DNA of 64,000 bases, taken from the NCBI RefSeq assembly GCF_050337045.1, contig NZ_JAKJSO010000012.1, forward strand, positions 248,001 through 312,000, written 5' to 3'. The DNA is from Photobacterium kagoshimensis. Its GTDB lineage: Bacteria; Pseudomonadota; Gammaproteobacteria; Enterobacterales; Vibrionaceae. Positions 1 through 9,714 of the stretch are shown piece by piece. A program made the translations under genes and the position numbers. Below the pieces are notes generated by a model that saw only the letters and a list, made by a program, of their open reading frames with translations, did not search any database and was not told the origin of the DNA. Every line of letters begins with the position of its first letter. The first letter of the stretch is position 1.

Positions 1-1
1 C

Positions 2-1810
2 GCCACCCTACGCTTTTTCAATTTTAACGCCGCGATGAAAAACAGCTTGGCCGAAGGGAAGCAAGTCAAAGCCTATGGCGAGATCAAACGCGGTAAGTTT
101 GGGGTCGAGATCATTCACCCCGACTACAAGGTGTTTTCTGAAACCACCGAACTCAGTGTCGAAGAAACCTTAACCCCAGTTTACCCCACTACTGATGGCT
201 TACGTCAGCTAACGCTACGTAGCCTAACCGATCAAGCGCTCAAGCTACTGGAGAAAGCCGCCGTCAGTGAATTGCTACCCGAAGGCTTATACGACCGCCA
301 GATGACACTGGCCCAAGCCTTACGCATCATGCATCGGCCAACCCCTGATGTATCGCTGGATCAGTTCGAAGAAGGGAAACACCCCGCCCAACATCGCCTA
401 ATACTGGAAGAACTGCTGGCCCAGAATTTATCGATGCTGGCTGTACGCAGTAACAGTCAACGTCATGATGCATGGCCACTCAGCACCAACGATAGCCTAA
501 AGCAACAGTTTCTTGCGAGCTTGCCATTTACTCCGACAGGGGCCCAACAACGGGTCGTTGCCGACATCGAACAAGACCTGACGCTCGCGCACCCTATGAT
601 GCGTTTGGTGCAAGGAGATGTGGGCTCAGGTAAAACCTTAGTCGCCGCGCTAGCTGCACTGCGCGCAATCGAACACGGCTATCAAGTGGCACTCATGGCC
701 CCCACTGAATTACTGGCTGAACAGCACGCGCAGAACTTTGCCAGCTGGCTCAACCCGCTGGGTATTCAAGTAGGCTGGATGGCAGGCAAGCTCAAAGGCA
801 AAGCCCGCGAAGCAGAATTAGCGCGCATCGAAAGTGGCGAAGCCAAGATGGTGGTGGGTACCCACGCTTTGTTCCAAGACCAGGTGGTGTTTAACAACCT
901 GACCTTGGTGATCATTGATGAACAACACCGTTTCGGTGTCCACCAACGCTTAGAGCTGCGCGAGAAAGGGGCGAATGACGGACGTTATCCGCACCAACTT
1001 ATCATGACGGCTACGCCGATCCCACGGACGTTAGCCATGACAGCCTATGCTGATTTGGAAACCTCAGTAATAGATGAATTACCACCAGGGCGAACGCCGA
1101 TCAAAACCGTGGCCCTGTCTGATGCGCGCCGACCTGAAATCATTGAACGGATCCGCTCTGCCTGCCAAACCGAAGGCCGCCAAGCCTATTGGGTTTGTAC
1201 CTTGATCGATGAATCGGAAGTATTGGAAGCCCAAGCCGCCTCTGATACGGCCGATGAGCTCACTCAATTATTGCCTGAACTAAAAGTCGGCTTAGTACAT
1301 GGCCGAATGAAAGCGGCAGAAAAACAAGCTGTCATGGCACAGTTTAAAGACGGCGACCTCGATTTATTGGTCGCGACCACAGTGATTGAAGTCGGCGTCG
1401 ATGTACCCAATGCCAGCTTGATGGTGATTGAAAACCCAGAGCGCCTAGGTTTAGCCCAGCTCCACCAGTTGCGTGGCCGTGTCGGTCGAGGCCAAGTTGC
1501 CAGCCATTGTGTGCTGTTGTATCACGCACCACTTTCGCAAACTGCCCAAAAGCGCTTAGGAGTACTGCGTGAAAGCAGCGATGGTTTTGTGATTGCCCAG
1601 CGCGATTTAGAAATCCGCGGGCCGGGTGAGTTATTGGGGACAAAGCAAACCGGTATCGCCGATTTTAAAGTGGCCGATCTGGTGCGCGACCAGCACCTGA
1701 TCCCGCAAGTGCAAAAGCTAGCCCGATACATTCACGATAAATATCCATCAAATGCCGAAGCCATTATTGAACGCTGGCTGGGTCAACGTGAAAATTACTC
1801 CAACGCCTAA
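2..1810 (+). CDS. recG: ATP-dependent DNA helicase RecG (5' end cut by window)
   Basis: RecG remodels stalled replication forks and branched recombination intermediates. The frame is open from base 2 and reads through the ATG at 35, so that ATG is internal (wedge-domain motif RFFNFNAAMKNSL). Roughly 90 N-terminal residues are missing compared with the usual ~690. Superfamily 2 helicase motifs are all visible: Walker A GDVGSGKT, DEQH box (IIDEQHRFGV), TATPIPRT, and motif VI QLRGRVGRG. The C-terminal TRG region is present to the stop. As in E. coli, xanP lies downstream, though gltS is absent here. Confidence 0.98.
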   Translation, partial: ATLRFFNFNAAMKNSLAEGKQVKAYGEIKRGKFGVEIIHPDYKVFSETTELSVEETLTPVYPTTDGLRQLTLRSLTDQALKLLEKAAVSELLPEGLYDRQMTLAQALRIMHRPTPDVSLDQFEEGKHPAQHRLILEELLAQNLSMLAVRSNSQRHDAWPLSTNDSLKQQFLASLPFTPTGAQQRVVADIEQDLTLAHPMMRLVQGDVGSGKTLVAALAALRAIEHGYQVALMAPTELLAEQHAQNFASWLNPLGIQVGWMAGKLKGKAREAELARIESGEAKMVVGTHALFQDQVVFNNLTLVIIDEQHRFGVHQRLELREKGANDGRYPHQLIMTATPIPRTLAMTAYADLETSVIDELPPGRTPIKTVALSDARRPEIIERIRSACQTEGRQAYWVCTLIDESEVLEAQAASDTADELTQLLPELKVGLVHGRMKAAEKQAVMAQFKDGDLDLLVATTVIEVGVDVPNASLMVIENPERLGLAQLHQLRGRVGRGQVASHCVLLYHAPLSQTAQKRLGVLRESSDGFVIAQRDLEIRGPGELLGTKQTGIADFKVADLVRDQHLIPQVQKLARYIHDKYPSNAEAIIERWLGQRENYSNA

Positions 1811-1825
1811 TTCGGCACTTGTTTA

Positions 1826-1868
1826 GGCTCTTTATCTCACGTCAATGTGAATAAAGGGCCAACTTTCC
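1826..1868 (+). terminator. Probable recG terminator
   Basis: A long imperfect stem (GGCTCTTTAT...ATAAAGGGCC, extended inward by CTCAC/GTGA with one bulged base) begins 16 bases after the recG stop. A short pyrimidine stretch follows but not a clean T-run, so the call is moderate. Confidence 0.5.
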
Positions 1869-2064
1869 CTTATTCACTCCCCCAGCGGCAGGCTAAGACA
1901 ATAAAATAACAGCACTTGCCAAGCATCTACCACCTATCTTTCAGCCTTACATGCCAAGCGTGATCTCTACAGCCCACTAAAAATCCTCACTTACCGATTT
2001 TCTTTCCCTTTTTACCCCTTAGTGAGCTATTTGCTCCTAAAGTAAATTATCTCACTACAAAAAC

Positions 2065-2080
2065 ACGCAAACGATTGCTA
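2065..2080 (+). promoter_or_regulatory. PurR operator upstream of xanP
   Basis: ACGCAAACGATTGCTA matches the PurR box ANGCAANCGNTTNCNT at every defined position except the last. It overlaps the -35 element of the predicted xanP promoter, which is a typical position for repression when purines are plentiful. Confidence 0.75.
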
Positions 2081-2102
2081 TTTTCTGCAAGGTAATTACA
2101 AT
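2075..2102 (+). promoter_or_regulatory. Predicted xanP promoter
   Basis: A -35-like TTGCTA (2075-2080) and a -10-like TACAAT (2097-2102) are separated by 16 bp. The PurR box covers the -35. This leaves a leader of about 140 bases before the xanP start. It was found by eye only. Confidence 0.5.
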
Positions 2103-2249
2103 AGCGCACAAAATTCGTCCACCTCCATCTCTCCCGTGTTGGTTGAAGCTGATTAACAGCAATCACAGATATATTCGATCAATACATACTGCGGCCCATT
2201 CAGCGCATGCAGTCAGGGAACCAGAGATAAACCAAGGAAAACAAACGGC

Positions 2250-3659
2250 ATGACCCGTCAACACAGCGATATTGAAGCGCCGCGTAAGTCTGATCTCATC
2301 TATCGATTAGACGATCGCCCGCCGCTACCACAAACTTTGTTTGCAGCCCTACAGCACCTTCTTGCGATGTTCGTGGCAGTTGTAACACCCTCGCTGATCA
2401 TCTGTCAGGCTTTGGATTTACCGGCCAGTGATACCAATACTATCGTCAGCATGTCACTGTTCGCCTCGGGTATTGCCTCGTTTATCCAAATCAAAACCTT
2501 TGGCCCTATCGGCTCAGGGTTGCTGTCGATTCAAGGCACCAGCTTTAACTTCCTTGGTCCTATCATAGGGGCTGGGTTAGCCTTAAAAGCAGGCGGTGCT
2601 GACGTGCCAACCATGATGGCAGCTATCTTCGGTACGATTTTGTTTGCTTCCTTAACGGAAGTATTCATCTCTCGCATTTTGCAACATGCTCAACGTATTA
2701 TCACACCACTTGTTTCAGGTATTGTCGTCACCCTGATCGGCCTCACCCTGATCCAAATCGGTCTAACTTCGATGGGCGGGGGTTACGCGGCACTAGAAAG
2801 TGGCACCTTCGGTAGCTTAGATAACCTAATGCTAGCAGGCACAGTGTTAGCCCTTATCGTGCTACTCAATCGCGTTAAAAACCCGTACCTTCGCGTTTCC
2901 TCCATTGTGATTGCGATGGCAGCAGGCACACTGCTGGCCGCTTTCATGGGCATGATAGATACTTCGCGCAGTGCTGACACCGACTTCATCGCCATCCCAC
3001 TGCCAATGCAGTACGGCCTTGGCTTTGATTGGGGCTTATTGATCCCGCTGGTGATCGTATTTGCCATTACCTCGCTTGAAGCGATTGGTGACATTACCGC
3101 GACCTCAGAAACCTCTGAACAGCCTGTCGCTGGCCCTGTCTACATGAAGCGTATTAAAGGTGGTGTATTAGCCGATGGCCTGAACTCAGGTGTGGCCGCG
3201 GTACTTAACAGCTTTCCTAACTCCACCTTTAGCCAGAACAACGGCATCATCATGCTAACAGGCGTGGCGAGCCGCTATATCGGTTTCTTTGTCGCAGGCA
3301 TGCTGGTGCTATTAGGCTTATTCCCAGGCGTGGCCAACTTAGTCCAGCTGATCCCTGAACCCGTTTTGGGCGGCGCGACTATCGTGATGTTCGGCACCAT
3401 TGCGGCATCTGGTGTACGTATCATCTCGCGCTGCAATCTTGACCGCCGAGCTATTCTTATCATGGCGCTGTCATTTTCAATGGGCTTAGGTATCGCACAA
3501 AAACCTGAGATCCTGCAATTCATGCCAGAGATTGTTAAAAGCATCTTGTCTTCAGGTATGGCTGCGGGCGGCTTAACCGCAATTATTCTGAACTTGGTGC
3601 TGCCTGAAGAACCGAAAGAAGCCTCTGAAATCGAAGTGAAAACAGCAACGGCGAAGTAA
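2250..3659 (+). CDS. xanP: Xanthine permease (NCS2 family)
   Basis: A proton-driven inner-membrane importer of xanthine for purine salvage. The 469 residues match E. coli XanP (YicE) along the whole length, including the N-terminal LIYRLDDRPPLPQTLFAALQHLLAMFVAV region, the family motif around QGTSFNF, the TS(L)EAIGDITATSE signature and the FPNSTFSQNNG loop. The family has 14 membrane spans. An AAGGA ribosome site lies 11 bases before the ATG. The PurR box upstream implies repression by purines. The gene is monocistronic, with a strong terminator shared with convergent envZ. Confidence 0.95.
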   Translation: MTRQHSDIEAPRKSDLIYRLDDRPPLPQTLFAALQHLLAMFVAVVTPSLIICQALDLPASDTNTIVSMSLFASGIASFIQIKTFGPIGSGLLSIQGTSFNFLGPIIGAGLALKAGGADVPTMMAAIFGTILFASLTEVFISRILQHAQRIITPLVSGIVVTLIGLTLIQIGLTSMGGGYAALESGTFGSLDNLMLAGTVLALIVLLNRVKNPYLRVSSIVIAMAAGTLLAAFMGMIDTSRSADTDFIAIPLPMQYGLGFDWGLLIPLVIVFAITSLEAIGDITATSETSEQPVAGPVYMKRIKGGVLADGLNSGVAAVLNSFPNSTFSQNNGIIMLTGVASRYIGFFVAGMLVLLGLFPGVANLVQLIPEPVLGGATIVMFGTIAASGVRIISRCNLDRRAILIMALSFSMGLGIAQKPEILQFMPEIVKSILSSGMAAGGLTAIILNLVLPEEPKEASEIEVKTATAK

Positions 3660-3711
3660 GAAGCGCCTATCGGTGTTCGATAAACCAATAAGCTCCCCAA
3701 AAAAGACCAAT

Positions 3712-3742
3712 AAAAAGGGTTAGCCACTGGCTAACCCTTTTT
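3712..3742. terminator. Bidirectional terminator between xanP and envZ
   Basis: A perfect 9-bp stem GGGTTAGCC/GGCTAACCC with a 3-base loop is flanked by A5 on the left and T5 on the right. It serves the convergent genes xanP and ompR-envZ. Confidence 0.93.
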
Positions 3743-3776
3743 CTATCATACGAGGACAGTGCTTATCACAACCGCA

Positions 3777-5117
3777 CTAGGCTTTCTTACCACTGCGAGC
3801 AGTATGTAATGCCAAATTAATTTGCACCCGCAAGCCGCCTTCACTGCGGTTACGCACACAGATTTCGCCATCATGCTGGTCAATTATGCGCTTCACAATT
3901 GCCAAGCCCAGTCCTGTCCCTTCGGTTTCGCGACCACGCGCCGTGTCACCACGCGTAAGCGGTTGGAACATGCGTGACACTTGATCAGGCTCTATCCCAG
4001 GGCCATCATCTTCAACGCAATACCAAGCGGATTTACGGTCTGCCGTCGCACCACTGGAGATTTTGACCCAGCCATTACCATAGCGCAGCGCATTACCGAC
4101 TAAGTTGGCCACGGCACGCTTCATCGCCACGTTGTTAGCTAAAATCACCCCAGGGACATCGCCAAGCTCAAGGTCAATCTGATGTTGCCCTTCGCTATCT
4201 GCAACCTCTTCCAATAATGCATTCAGATCGAGCTTCTCTTCTTCCTGCTTCTTGGTCGATTTAAGGTAATCCATAAACTGACTGATGATCTCGTTACACT
4301 CTTCAGTATCTTTGATCATGCTATCGGCAAGATAACTGTCTTCAGGTGACATCATCTCTGTTGCCAGACGAATTCGAGTTAATGGGGTGCGTAAATCATG
4401 GCTTACCCCCGCCAGCAACAAAGCACGATCTTCTTCGAGCTGCTGGATACCTTCCGACATCTGGTTAAACGCTTTGGTTACCGCCCGAATTTCAGACGCC
4501 CCATTTTCTTGCAATGGTGGTGGTGTTTCACCACGGGCCACCGACAACGCGGCTTGTTCCAACGCGACCAAAGGCCGGTTCTGAATCCGAATAAATAACC
4601 AGCCACCCGCAATCACCATAAAGGCAATGATCAGGCTATAGCGAAATAAAGGAGAAAAGTCATCTTCATGCAATTCAGATAACGGCACCCGCATCAAAAA
4701 GCCCGGCATCGCATCGCACTTGAGCCATAACACATAGCTATCGGCCCCCAACACCAAGCGCACTTCGGTATTAGTATCCAGTTCTCGGGTCATTTCTTCG
4801 CTGAGGTATTCCACTTCCGATGCTTGGCGGTATTCATCCGCTTCAGCACTTTCTGCGAGGTGAAGCGTAACCCCTAGCTGCTCAAGCAACTGGCGACGTA
4901 ACGGCGTGTCTAAGTGGAAAGTATGGCCATCGGCTAATTGCACATCTTCTTTCAGCATCAAGCGGACTTCGTAGGCCAAAATACGATTGAACTGTTTCAA
5001 GCTAGGCAATAATGCGTAGTTAAAAACGGCAAGATACGAAAAGATTTGGCTGGCTATCAATAAGCCAGCCAATAGGATCAAAGTACGAGTAAACGTACTG
5101 CGCGGAGAAAAGCGCAT
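3777..5117 (-). CDS. envZ: Osmosensor histidine kinase EnvZ
   Basis: The membrane sensor kinase of the osmoregulatory two-component system; it phosphorylates and dephosphorylates OmpR. Its 446 residues have two membrane spans (about 12-35 and 158-178) around a periplasmic domain, then HAMP, and a DHp domain with the phospho-acceptor His240 in GVSHDLRTPLTRIRLATE. The catalytic domain has the N box (NLVGNALRYG), the G1 box DDGPGI and the G2 box GTGLGLAI. It starts 3 bases after the ompR stop, so the two form one operon. The C-terminus is close to that of enterobacterial EnvZ. Confidence 0.97.
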   Translation of the reverse strand: MRFSPRSTFTRTLILLAGLLIASQIFSYLAVFNYALLPSLKQFNRILAYEVRLMLKEDVQLADGHTFHLDTPLRRQLLEQLGVTLHLAESAEADEYRQASEVEYLSEEMTRELDTNTEVRLVLGADSYVLWLKCDAMPGFLMRVPLSELHEDDFSPLFRYSLIIAFMVIAGGWLFIRIQNRPLVALEQAALSVARGETPPPLQENGASEIRAVTKAFNQMSEGIQQLEEDRALLLAGVSHDLRTPLTRIRLATEMMSPEDSYLADSMIKDTEECNEIISQFMDYLKSTKKQEEEKLDLNALLEEVADSEGQHQIDLELGDVPGVILANNVAMKRAVANLVGNALRYGNGWVKISSGATADRKSAWYCVEDDGPGIEPDQVSRMFQPLTRGDTARGRETEGTGLGLAIVKRIIDQHDGEICVRNRSEGGLRVQINLALHTARSGKKA

Positions 5118-5120
5118 CGA

Positions 5121-5840
5121 TTATGCCTCGTTACCATCCGGTACGAATACATAACCCAAGCCCCATACCGTTTGAATATAGCGAGGGCGACTTGGATCTT
5201 CTTCCACCATGCGGCGAAGACGTGAAATTTGAACGTCGATTGAACGTTCCATCGCTGAATATTCACGACCGCGTGCCATGTTCATCAGCTTATCGCGCGA
5301 CATAGGTTCACGCGCATTGGTTACCAGCGCTTTCAGAACCGCAAACTCACCCGAGGTCAGTGGCATCGATTCGTCACCACGGAACATCTCGCGGGTGCCC
5401 AAGTTCAAGCGGAAATCACCAAACTCGATCACTTTACTGTCCACACTGGGTGCACCCGGCGCTTCAATCGTTTGACGGCGTAAAACCGCACGAATGCGCG
5501 CTAATAGCTCACGCGGGTTAAACGGTTTAGGCAAGTAATCGTCAGCTCCCACTTCTAAACCCACAATGCGATCGACTTCATCGCCTTTCGCTGTCAGCAT
5601 CAAAATAGGCAACATGTTGTTGGCATTACGTAAACGACGGCAAATAGACAAACCATCTTCACCTGGCAGCATTAAATCTAATACCATCAAGTGGAAGGTC
5701 TCGCGCGATAACAGACGATCCATCTGCTCACCATTGGCGACACTGCGAACCTGAAAGCCCTGCTCTGATAGATAGCGTTCTAATAACGCACGCAAACGCA
5801 TATCATCATCAACAACCAGAATTTTATAATTTTCCTGCAT
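5121..5840 (-). CDS. ompR: Response regulator OmpR
   Basis: A DNA-binding response regulator controlling porins and other osmolarity-responsive genes. The 239 residues comprise a receiver domain with acidic pocket residues D11-D12 and phospho-acceptor D55 in LMVLDLMLPGEDG, then a winged-helix OmpR/PhoB DNA-binding domain ending in SRLRRMVEEDP...TVWGLGYVF. It is almost identical to E. coli OmpR and is the first gene of the ompR-envZ operon. It diverges from greB across 273 bp. Confidence 0.98.
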   Translation of the reverse strand: MQENYKILVVDDDMRLRALLERYLSEQGFQVRSVANGEQMDRLLSRETFHLMVLDLMLPGEDGLSICRRLRNANNMLPILMLTAKGDEVDRIVGLEVGADDYLPKPFNPRELLARIRAVLRRQTIEAPGAPSVDSKVIEFGDFRLNLGTREMFRGDESMPLTSGEFAVLKALVTNAREPMSRDKLMNMARGREYSAMERSIDVQISRLRRMVEEDPSRPRYIQTVWGLGYVFVPDGNEA

Positions 5841-6113
5841 ATCTTCTACCTTACTGCATCGAACCTGTTATCGAGCTTGAGGATACATCTTACTCGACTC
5901 ATCCTGACCTAAGCTTAAATTCGCCGCTAAAATGTGAGCTAAATTGTTACTGGGTATGTCTAGCACACTACCGCACTATTCCCTCAACAACACGCAATAG
6001 TTTCTTCTATTTTAGCGCCTTAAAGCATCACACTCTGTTTTAGCAAAGATTGACCTCAGTAGAAATGCGTAACACTATTTACCTCAAAATATGCGCCATG
6101 GTTAGGAAATAAC

Positions 6114-6584
6114 ATGAAAACTAATCTCATCACCCGCGAGGGCTATGACAAACTCAAAGCCGAACTTGAGTTTTTATGGTACGAAGAACGCCCCGAAGTC
6201 ACCAAAAAAGTGACCTGGGCTGCCAGCCTTGGCGATCGCAGTGAGAACGCCGACTACCAATACAATAAAAAGCGTCTCCGTGAAATTGACCGCCGCGTAC
6301 GCTTTCTACGAAAAAGGCTGGAAGTGGTCAAAGTGATTGACTATTCCCCCCAGCAAGATGGCAAAGTCTTCTTTGGCGCCTTTGTGGAAATAGAAAATGA
6401 ATCGGGTGACAGTAAAGCCTTTCGCATTGTCGGCCCTGATGAAATTTATGGCCGTAACGACTATATATCGATCGACTCTCCCATGGCGCGTGCCATGCTA
6501 AAAAAAGAAGTCGATGAAGAATTTGAAGTGGTCACGCCGCAAGGACGTAAGCTGTGGTTTGTAAATAGCATTCGTTATAACTAA
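6114..6584 (+). CDS. greB: Transcript cleavage factor GreB
   Basis: Inserts its coiled coil into the RNA polymerase secondary channel and stimulates cleavage of backtracked RNA. At 156 residues it is the usual GreB length (about 158). The coiled-coil tip has the acidic DRSENADYQYNKK motif, and the basic patch and C-terminal FKBP-like domain follow. An AGGA ribosome site 7 bases before the ATG supports the start. It is divergent from ompR, as in other gammaproteobacteria. Confidence 0.97.
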   Translation: MKTNLITREGYDKLKAELEFLWYEERPEVTKKVTWAASLGDRSENADYQYNKKRLREIDRRVRFLRKRLEVVKVIDYSPQQDGKVFFGAFVEIENESGDSKAFRIVGPDEIYGRNDYISIDSPMARAMLKKEVDEEFEVVTPQGRKLWFVNSIRYN

Positions 6585-6756
6585 CACTAGGCATGCATTT
6601 ACAGTGCAACCACAATGTCATCGAGCCATGCTGTAATGTGCCCTATGCATCGGGCATAGACGCACTGACACAGTCTTAACATAACCCTGCTTGTCAGCTT
6701 CGGATTCCTCCGTAGAATGGCATCAGTTAACGATAATAACCAAGAGATACCAACGG

Positions 6757-9102
6757 ATGAACAACGCTATCAACCAGATGATTGCCAACGAACTGAATGT
6801 TCGTGTCGAGCAAGTCACTGCCGCAGTCACTCTGTTAGATGACGGTAATACGGTTCCCTTTATTGCCCGCTACCGCAAGGAAGTTACCAACGGACTGGAT
6901 GATACCCAGCTTCGCAACCTCGAATCACGTCTTGGCTACTTACGTGAACTCGATGATCGTCGCCAAGTGATTTTAAAATCCATCACTGAGCAAGGAAAAC
7001 TCACCGCACAGCTGGAAGCAGAAATATTATCGGCCGATAGCAAAACCCGCCTTGAAGATCTGTATCTGCCTTACAAACAAAAACGTCGAACTAAAGGTCA
7101 GATTGCGATTGAGGCAGGGTTAGAACCACTGGCTGATACCCTATGGCAGCAACCACAGAACGAGCCAGAAGCCACAGCAGCACAATACATTAGTGCCGAT
7201 AAAGGTGTCGCCGATACGAAAGCAGCCCTTGATGGCGCACGTGCTATTTTAATGGAACGTTTTGCTGAAGATGCCGCGCTACTGGATAAAGTGCGTCGTC
7301 ATCTACAAACCCAAGCCGAATTGACCGCGCGGGTGGTTGACGGCAAAGAGCAGGAAGGGGCGAAATTCAAAGACTACTTTGAACACAACGAATTACTGAA
7401 AAACGTGCCATCTCACCGTGCCCTTGCCATGTTCCGCGGTCGTAATGAAGGTTTTTTACAGCTTTCACTAAATGCCGATCCAAGCCAAGATGAAGGCGTT
7501 CGTGGTTCTTACTGCGAAGTTATTATCGCCGATCACTATGGTGTGACCCTTGGCAACCAACCCGCAGACACATGGCGTAAGCAAGTGATCAGTTGGGCAT
7601 GGCGCATCAAGATTCTGATGCACATGGAAACCGAGTTAATGAGCGCCCTGCGTGAAAAAGCTGAAGATGGCGCAATGCAAGTCTTCGCCGATAACCTGAA
7701 TGATTTGTTGATGGCCGCCCCTGCGGGCCCTCGTACTACCTTGGCGCTAGACCCAGGTTTACGCACAGGTTGTAAAGTAGCAGTGATTGATGCAACGGGT
7801 AAATTACTGGATATCGCCACCATTTACCCCCACCAACCACAACGCCAAGTCGCACAATCTGAAGCCACGGTATTAGGCTTGATCACCAAACATCAGGTTG
7901 ATTTAATCGCGATTGGTAACGGCACTGCTTCACGTGAAACAGATGCCTTTGTCGCGAAGCTGCTTAAAGATAATAACCTTAAAGTGCAAAGCGTGATGGT
8001 CAGTGAAGCTGGCGCTTCTGTGTATTCCGCTTCCGAGCTGGCTGCCAACGAATTTCCCGATTTAGACGTGTCGATTCGTGGCGCCGTATCCATTGGTCGC
8101 CGTCTACAAGACCCACTGGCAGAGCTAGTGAAGATCGATCCTAAAGCGATTGGGGTTGGCCAATACCAGCACGATGTCAGCCAAAGCATGCTGGCAAAAC
8201 GTCTGGATGCGGTAGTGGAAGACTGTGTAAACGCCGTGGGTGTCGATGTCAACATGGCATCCGCAGCACTCCTAACCCGCGTTGCAGGTTTAAGCAAAAC
8301 CATGGCACAAAACGTGGTGGATTACCGCGATGAGCATGGCCGTTTTGAAAGCCGTACCGCGCTGAAAAAAGTCGCCCGTCTAGGGCCTAAGGCCTTTGAA
8401 CAGTGTGCAGGCTTCTTGCGTATTATGAATGGTAAAAACCCACTCGATAGTTCAGCGGTTCACCCTGAATCTTACGCTGTGGTTAAAGCTATTGCAGCCA
8501 ATCACAGCAAACCTGTAGATGCCATTATTGGTAATAGCGAATTCTTACGCACCCTTAAAGCGGCAGATTACACCGATGAGAAATTTGGTTTACCGACCGT
8601 AACCGACATCATCAGCGAGCTTGATAAACCCGGCCGCGATCCACGCCCTGAATTTAAAACCGCCACCTTTGCTGAGGGAGTAAACGAAGTCAAAGACCTG
8701 ATCCCAGGTATGGTACTCGAAGGCGTGATCACCAATGTCACCAACTTTGGTGCATTTGTGGATGTGGGGGTTCACCAAGATGGTCTGGTCCATATCTCAG
8801 CACTGTCTGATAAATTTGTCGCCGATCCACGTGAAGTGGTGAAGGCCGGTGATGTAGTTAAAGTCAAAGTCATGGAGGTGGATTTGCAGCGTAAGCGTAT
8901 TGCGATGACTATGCGCATGAGCGATGAGCCAGGCCAAGAGAAACCTGCCCGTAAGCCACAAGGGCAGAACCATCAAGGGCAACCTCGCTCAACAAGCAAC
9001 CATAACAAACACGCCAGCAACCCTTCGCGTAACCAAGGCAACAACACTGGTGGTGCGATGGGCGGCGCGTTTGCCGCAGCCTTTGCTAAAGCGAAAAAAT
9101 AA
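6757..9102 (+). CDS. tex: RNA-binding transcription accessory protein Tex (YhgF)
   Basis: A cytoplasmic nucleic-acid-binding protein of 781 residues related to Spt6. Domains in order are an N-terminal helical region, a YqgF-like RNase H fold (LALDPGLRTGCKVAV, AIGNGTASRET), helix-hairpin-helix repeats (GVDVNMASAALLTRVAGL, RLGPKAFEQCAGFLRI) and a C-terminal S1 domain (LEGVITNVTNFGAFVDVG). A low-complexity Gln/Asn/Arg tail ends the protein. The frame extends 22 codons further upstream, but the ATG at 6757 has an AAGAG site and aligns with the family start. greB-tex order is conserved. Confidence 0.95.
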   Translation: MNNAINQMIANELNVRVEQVTAAVTLLDDGNTVPFIARYRKEVTNGLDDTQLRNLESRLGYLRELDDRRQVILKSITEQGKLTAQLEAEILSADSKTRLEDLYLPYKQKRRTKGQIAIEAGLEPLADTLWQQPQNEPEATAAQYISADKGVADTKAALDGARAILMERFAEDAALLDKVRRHLQTQAELTARVVDGKEQEGAKFKDYFEHNELLKNVPSHRALAMFRGRNEGFLQLSLNADPSQDEGVRGSYCEVIIADHYGVTLGNQPADTWRKQVISWAWRIKILMHMETELMSALREKAEDGAMQVFADNLNDLLMAAPAGPRTTLALDPGLRTGCKVAVIDATGKLLDIATIYPHQPQRQVAQSEATVLGLITKHQVDLIAIGNGTASRETDAFVAKLLKDNNLKVQSVMVSEAGASVYSASELAANEFPDLDVSIRGAVSIGRRLQDPLAELVKIDPKAIGVGQYQHDVSQSMLAKRLDAVVEDCVNAVGVDVNMASAALLTRVAGLSKTMAQNVVDYRDEHGRFESRTALKKVARLGPKAFEQCAGFLRIMNGKNPLDSSAVHPESYAVVKAIAANHSKPVDAIIGNSEFLRTLKAADYTDEKFGLPTVTDIISELDKPGRDPRPEFKTATFAEGVNEVKDLIPGMVLEGVITNVTNFGAFVDVGVHQDGLVHISALSDKFVADPREVVKAGDVVKVKVMEVDLQRKRIAMTMRMSDEPGQEKPARKPQGQNHQGQPRSTSNHNKHASNPSRNQGNNTGGAMGGAFAAAFAKAKK

Positions 9103-9138
9103 CATATCCCCCTCGGCTAACGCACAAGCAACGCCATG

Positions 9139-9172
9139 AAAAAAGCCTTTCTCAATGAGAAAGGCTTTTTAT
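9139..9172. terminator. Bidirectional terminator after tex
   Basis: The stem AAAAAGCCTTTCTC / GAGAAAGGCTTTTT with loop AAT is flanked by A-run and T-run. It serves tex on the plus strand and the 9208-10092 pair on the minus strand. Confidence 0.93.
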
Positions 9173-9207
9173 TGATCGTCATCTGCTCACTCATAGCAGC
9201 AGGTCTA

Positions 9208-9672
9208 TCACAGCACCACAAGGTAATCCGTTGGCGGATTTGGAATGGTTGCTTGCGCGTAATGATGAGCAACCACCCCTTTGGTTCTTTCAGTTTTACT
9301 GATTTTTTCCAGCTCATCGAGCAAATCACGCGGCAGCTTGATATGCATGGAATAACCCAGGTCTTGCGAATCACGTAAATAGGTATCCGCCGATAACGCC
9401 TTCACCAAGGTTTCAAGATCGTCTTGATACCCATATTGTTTAACGGAATCTTCCGTTAACTCACTGTAATCTGGGTGCTCACTCGGATCCCATGATGGTT
9501 TCTTAAGTTGCTTTTCTTCACTGGTGAGGGGCTTACCATGTGGCGATGGCACCGTTTCTGTCGCTGGAATGATTTTTTCACGAACGCGATTATCCCGCGC
9601 AGCCTGTTCGGTTGGCGGGTTCACTGACGGGGCTATGGTGGGTGCGCCCACATTAGCAGGTGAAACTATCAC
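9208..9672 (-). CDS. Conserved protein of unknown function (154 aa)
   Basis: I do not recognise the function. The protein starts at a GTG preceded by a strong AAGGAG site (9683-9688), which decides the start. The first 60 residues are Pro/Ala/Thr-rich and look disordered. They are followed by an acidic Trp/Tyr-containing stretch (SWDPSEHPDYSEL) and a C-terminal 80-residue part with predicted helices (YGYQDDLETLVKALSADTYLR; LPRDLLDELEKISKTER). No signal peptide or membrane span is visible. It lies 42 bases downstream of another small unknown gene and is probably co-transcribed with it. A similar pair seems to accompany tex and bioH in vibrios (from memory, unchecked). Confidence 0.75.
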   Translation of the reverse strand: MIVSPANVGAPTIAPSVNPPTEQAARDNRVREKIIPATETVPSPHGKPLTSEEKQLKKPSWDPSEHPDYSELTEDSVKQYGYQDDLETLVKALSADTYLRDSQDLGYSMHIKLPRDLLDELEKISKTERTKGVVAHHYAQATIPNPPTDYLVVL

Positions 9673-9714
9673 GCTGATGTCACTCCTTGGGCATCAGCTC
9701 AGGTTTTCAATGCC

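Noticed and set aside
35..37. ATG as the recG start
   Set aside because: The frame is open upstream and encodes conserved RecG residues before this Met, so the true start is outside the window.
5123..5754. Several 60-65 residue plus-strand ORFs across ompR
   Set aside because: All are shadows of the ompR frame, with no ribosome sites and no recognisable products.
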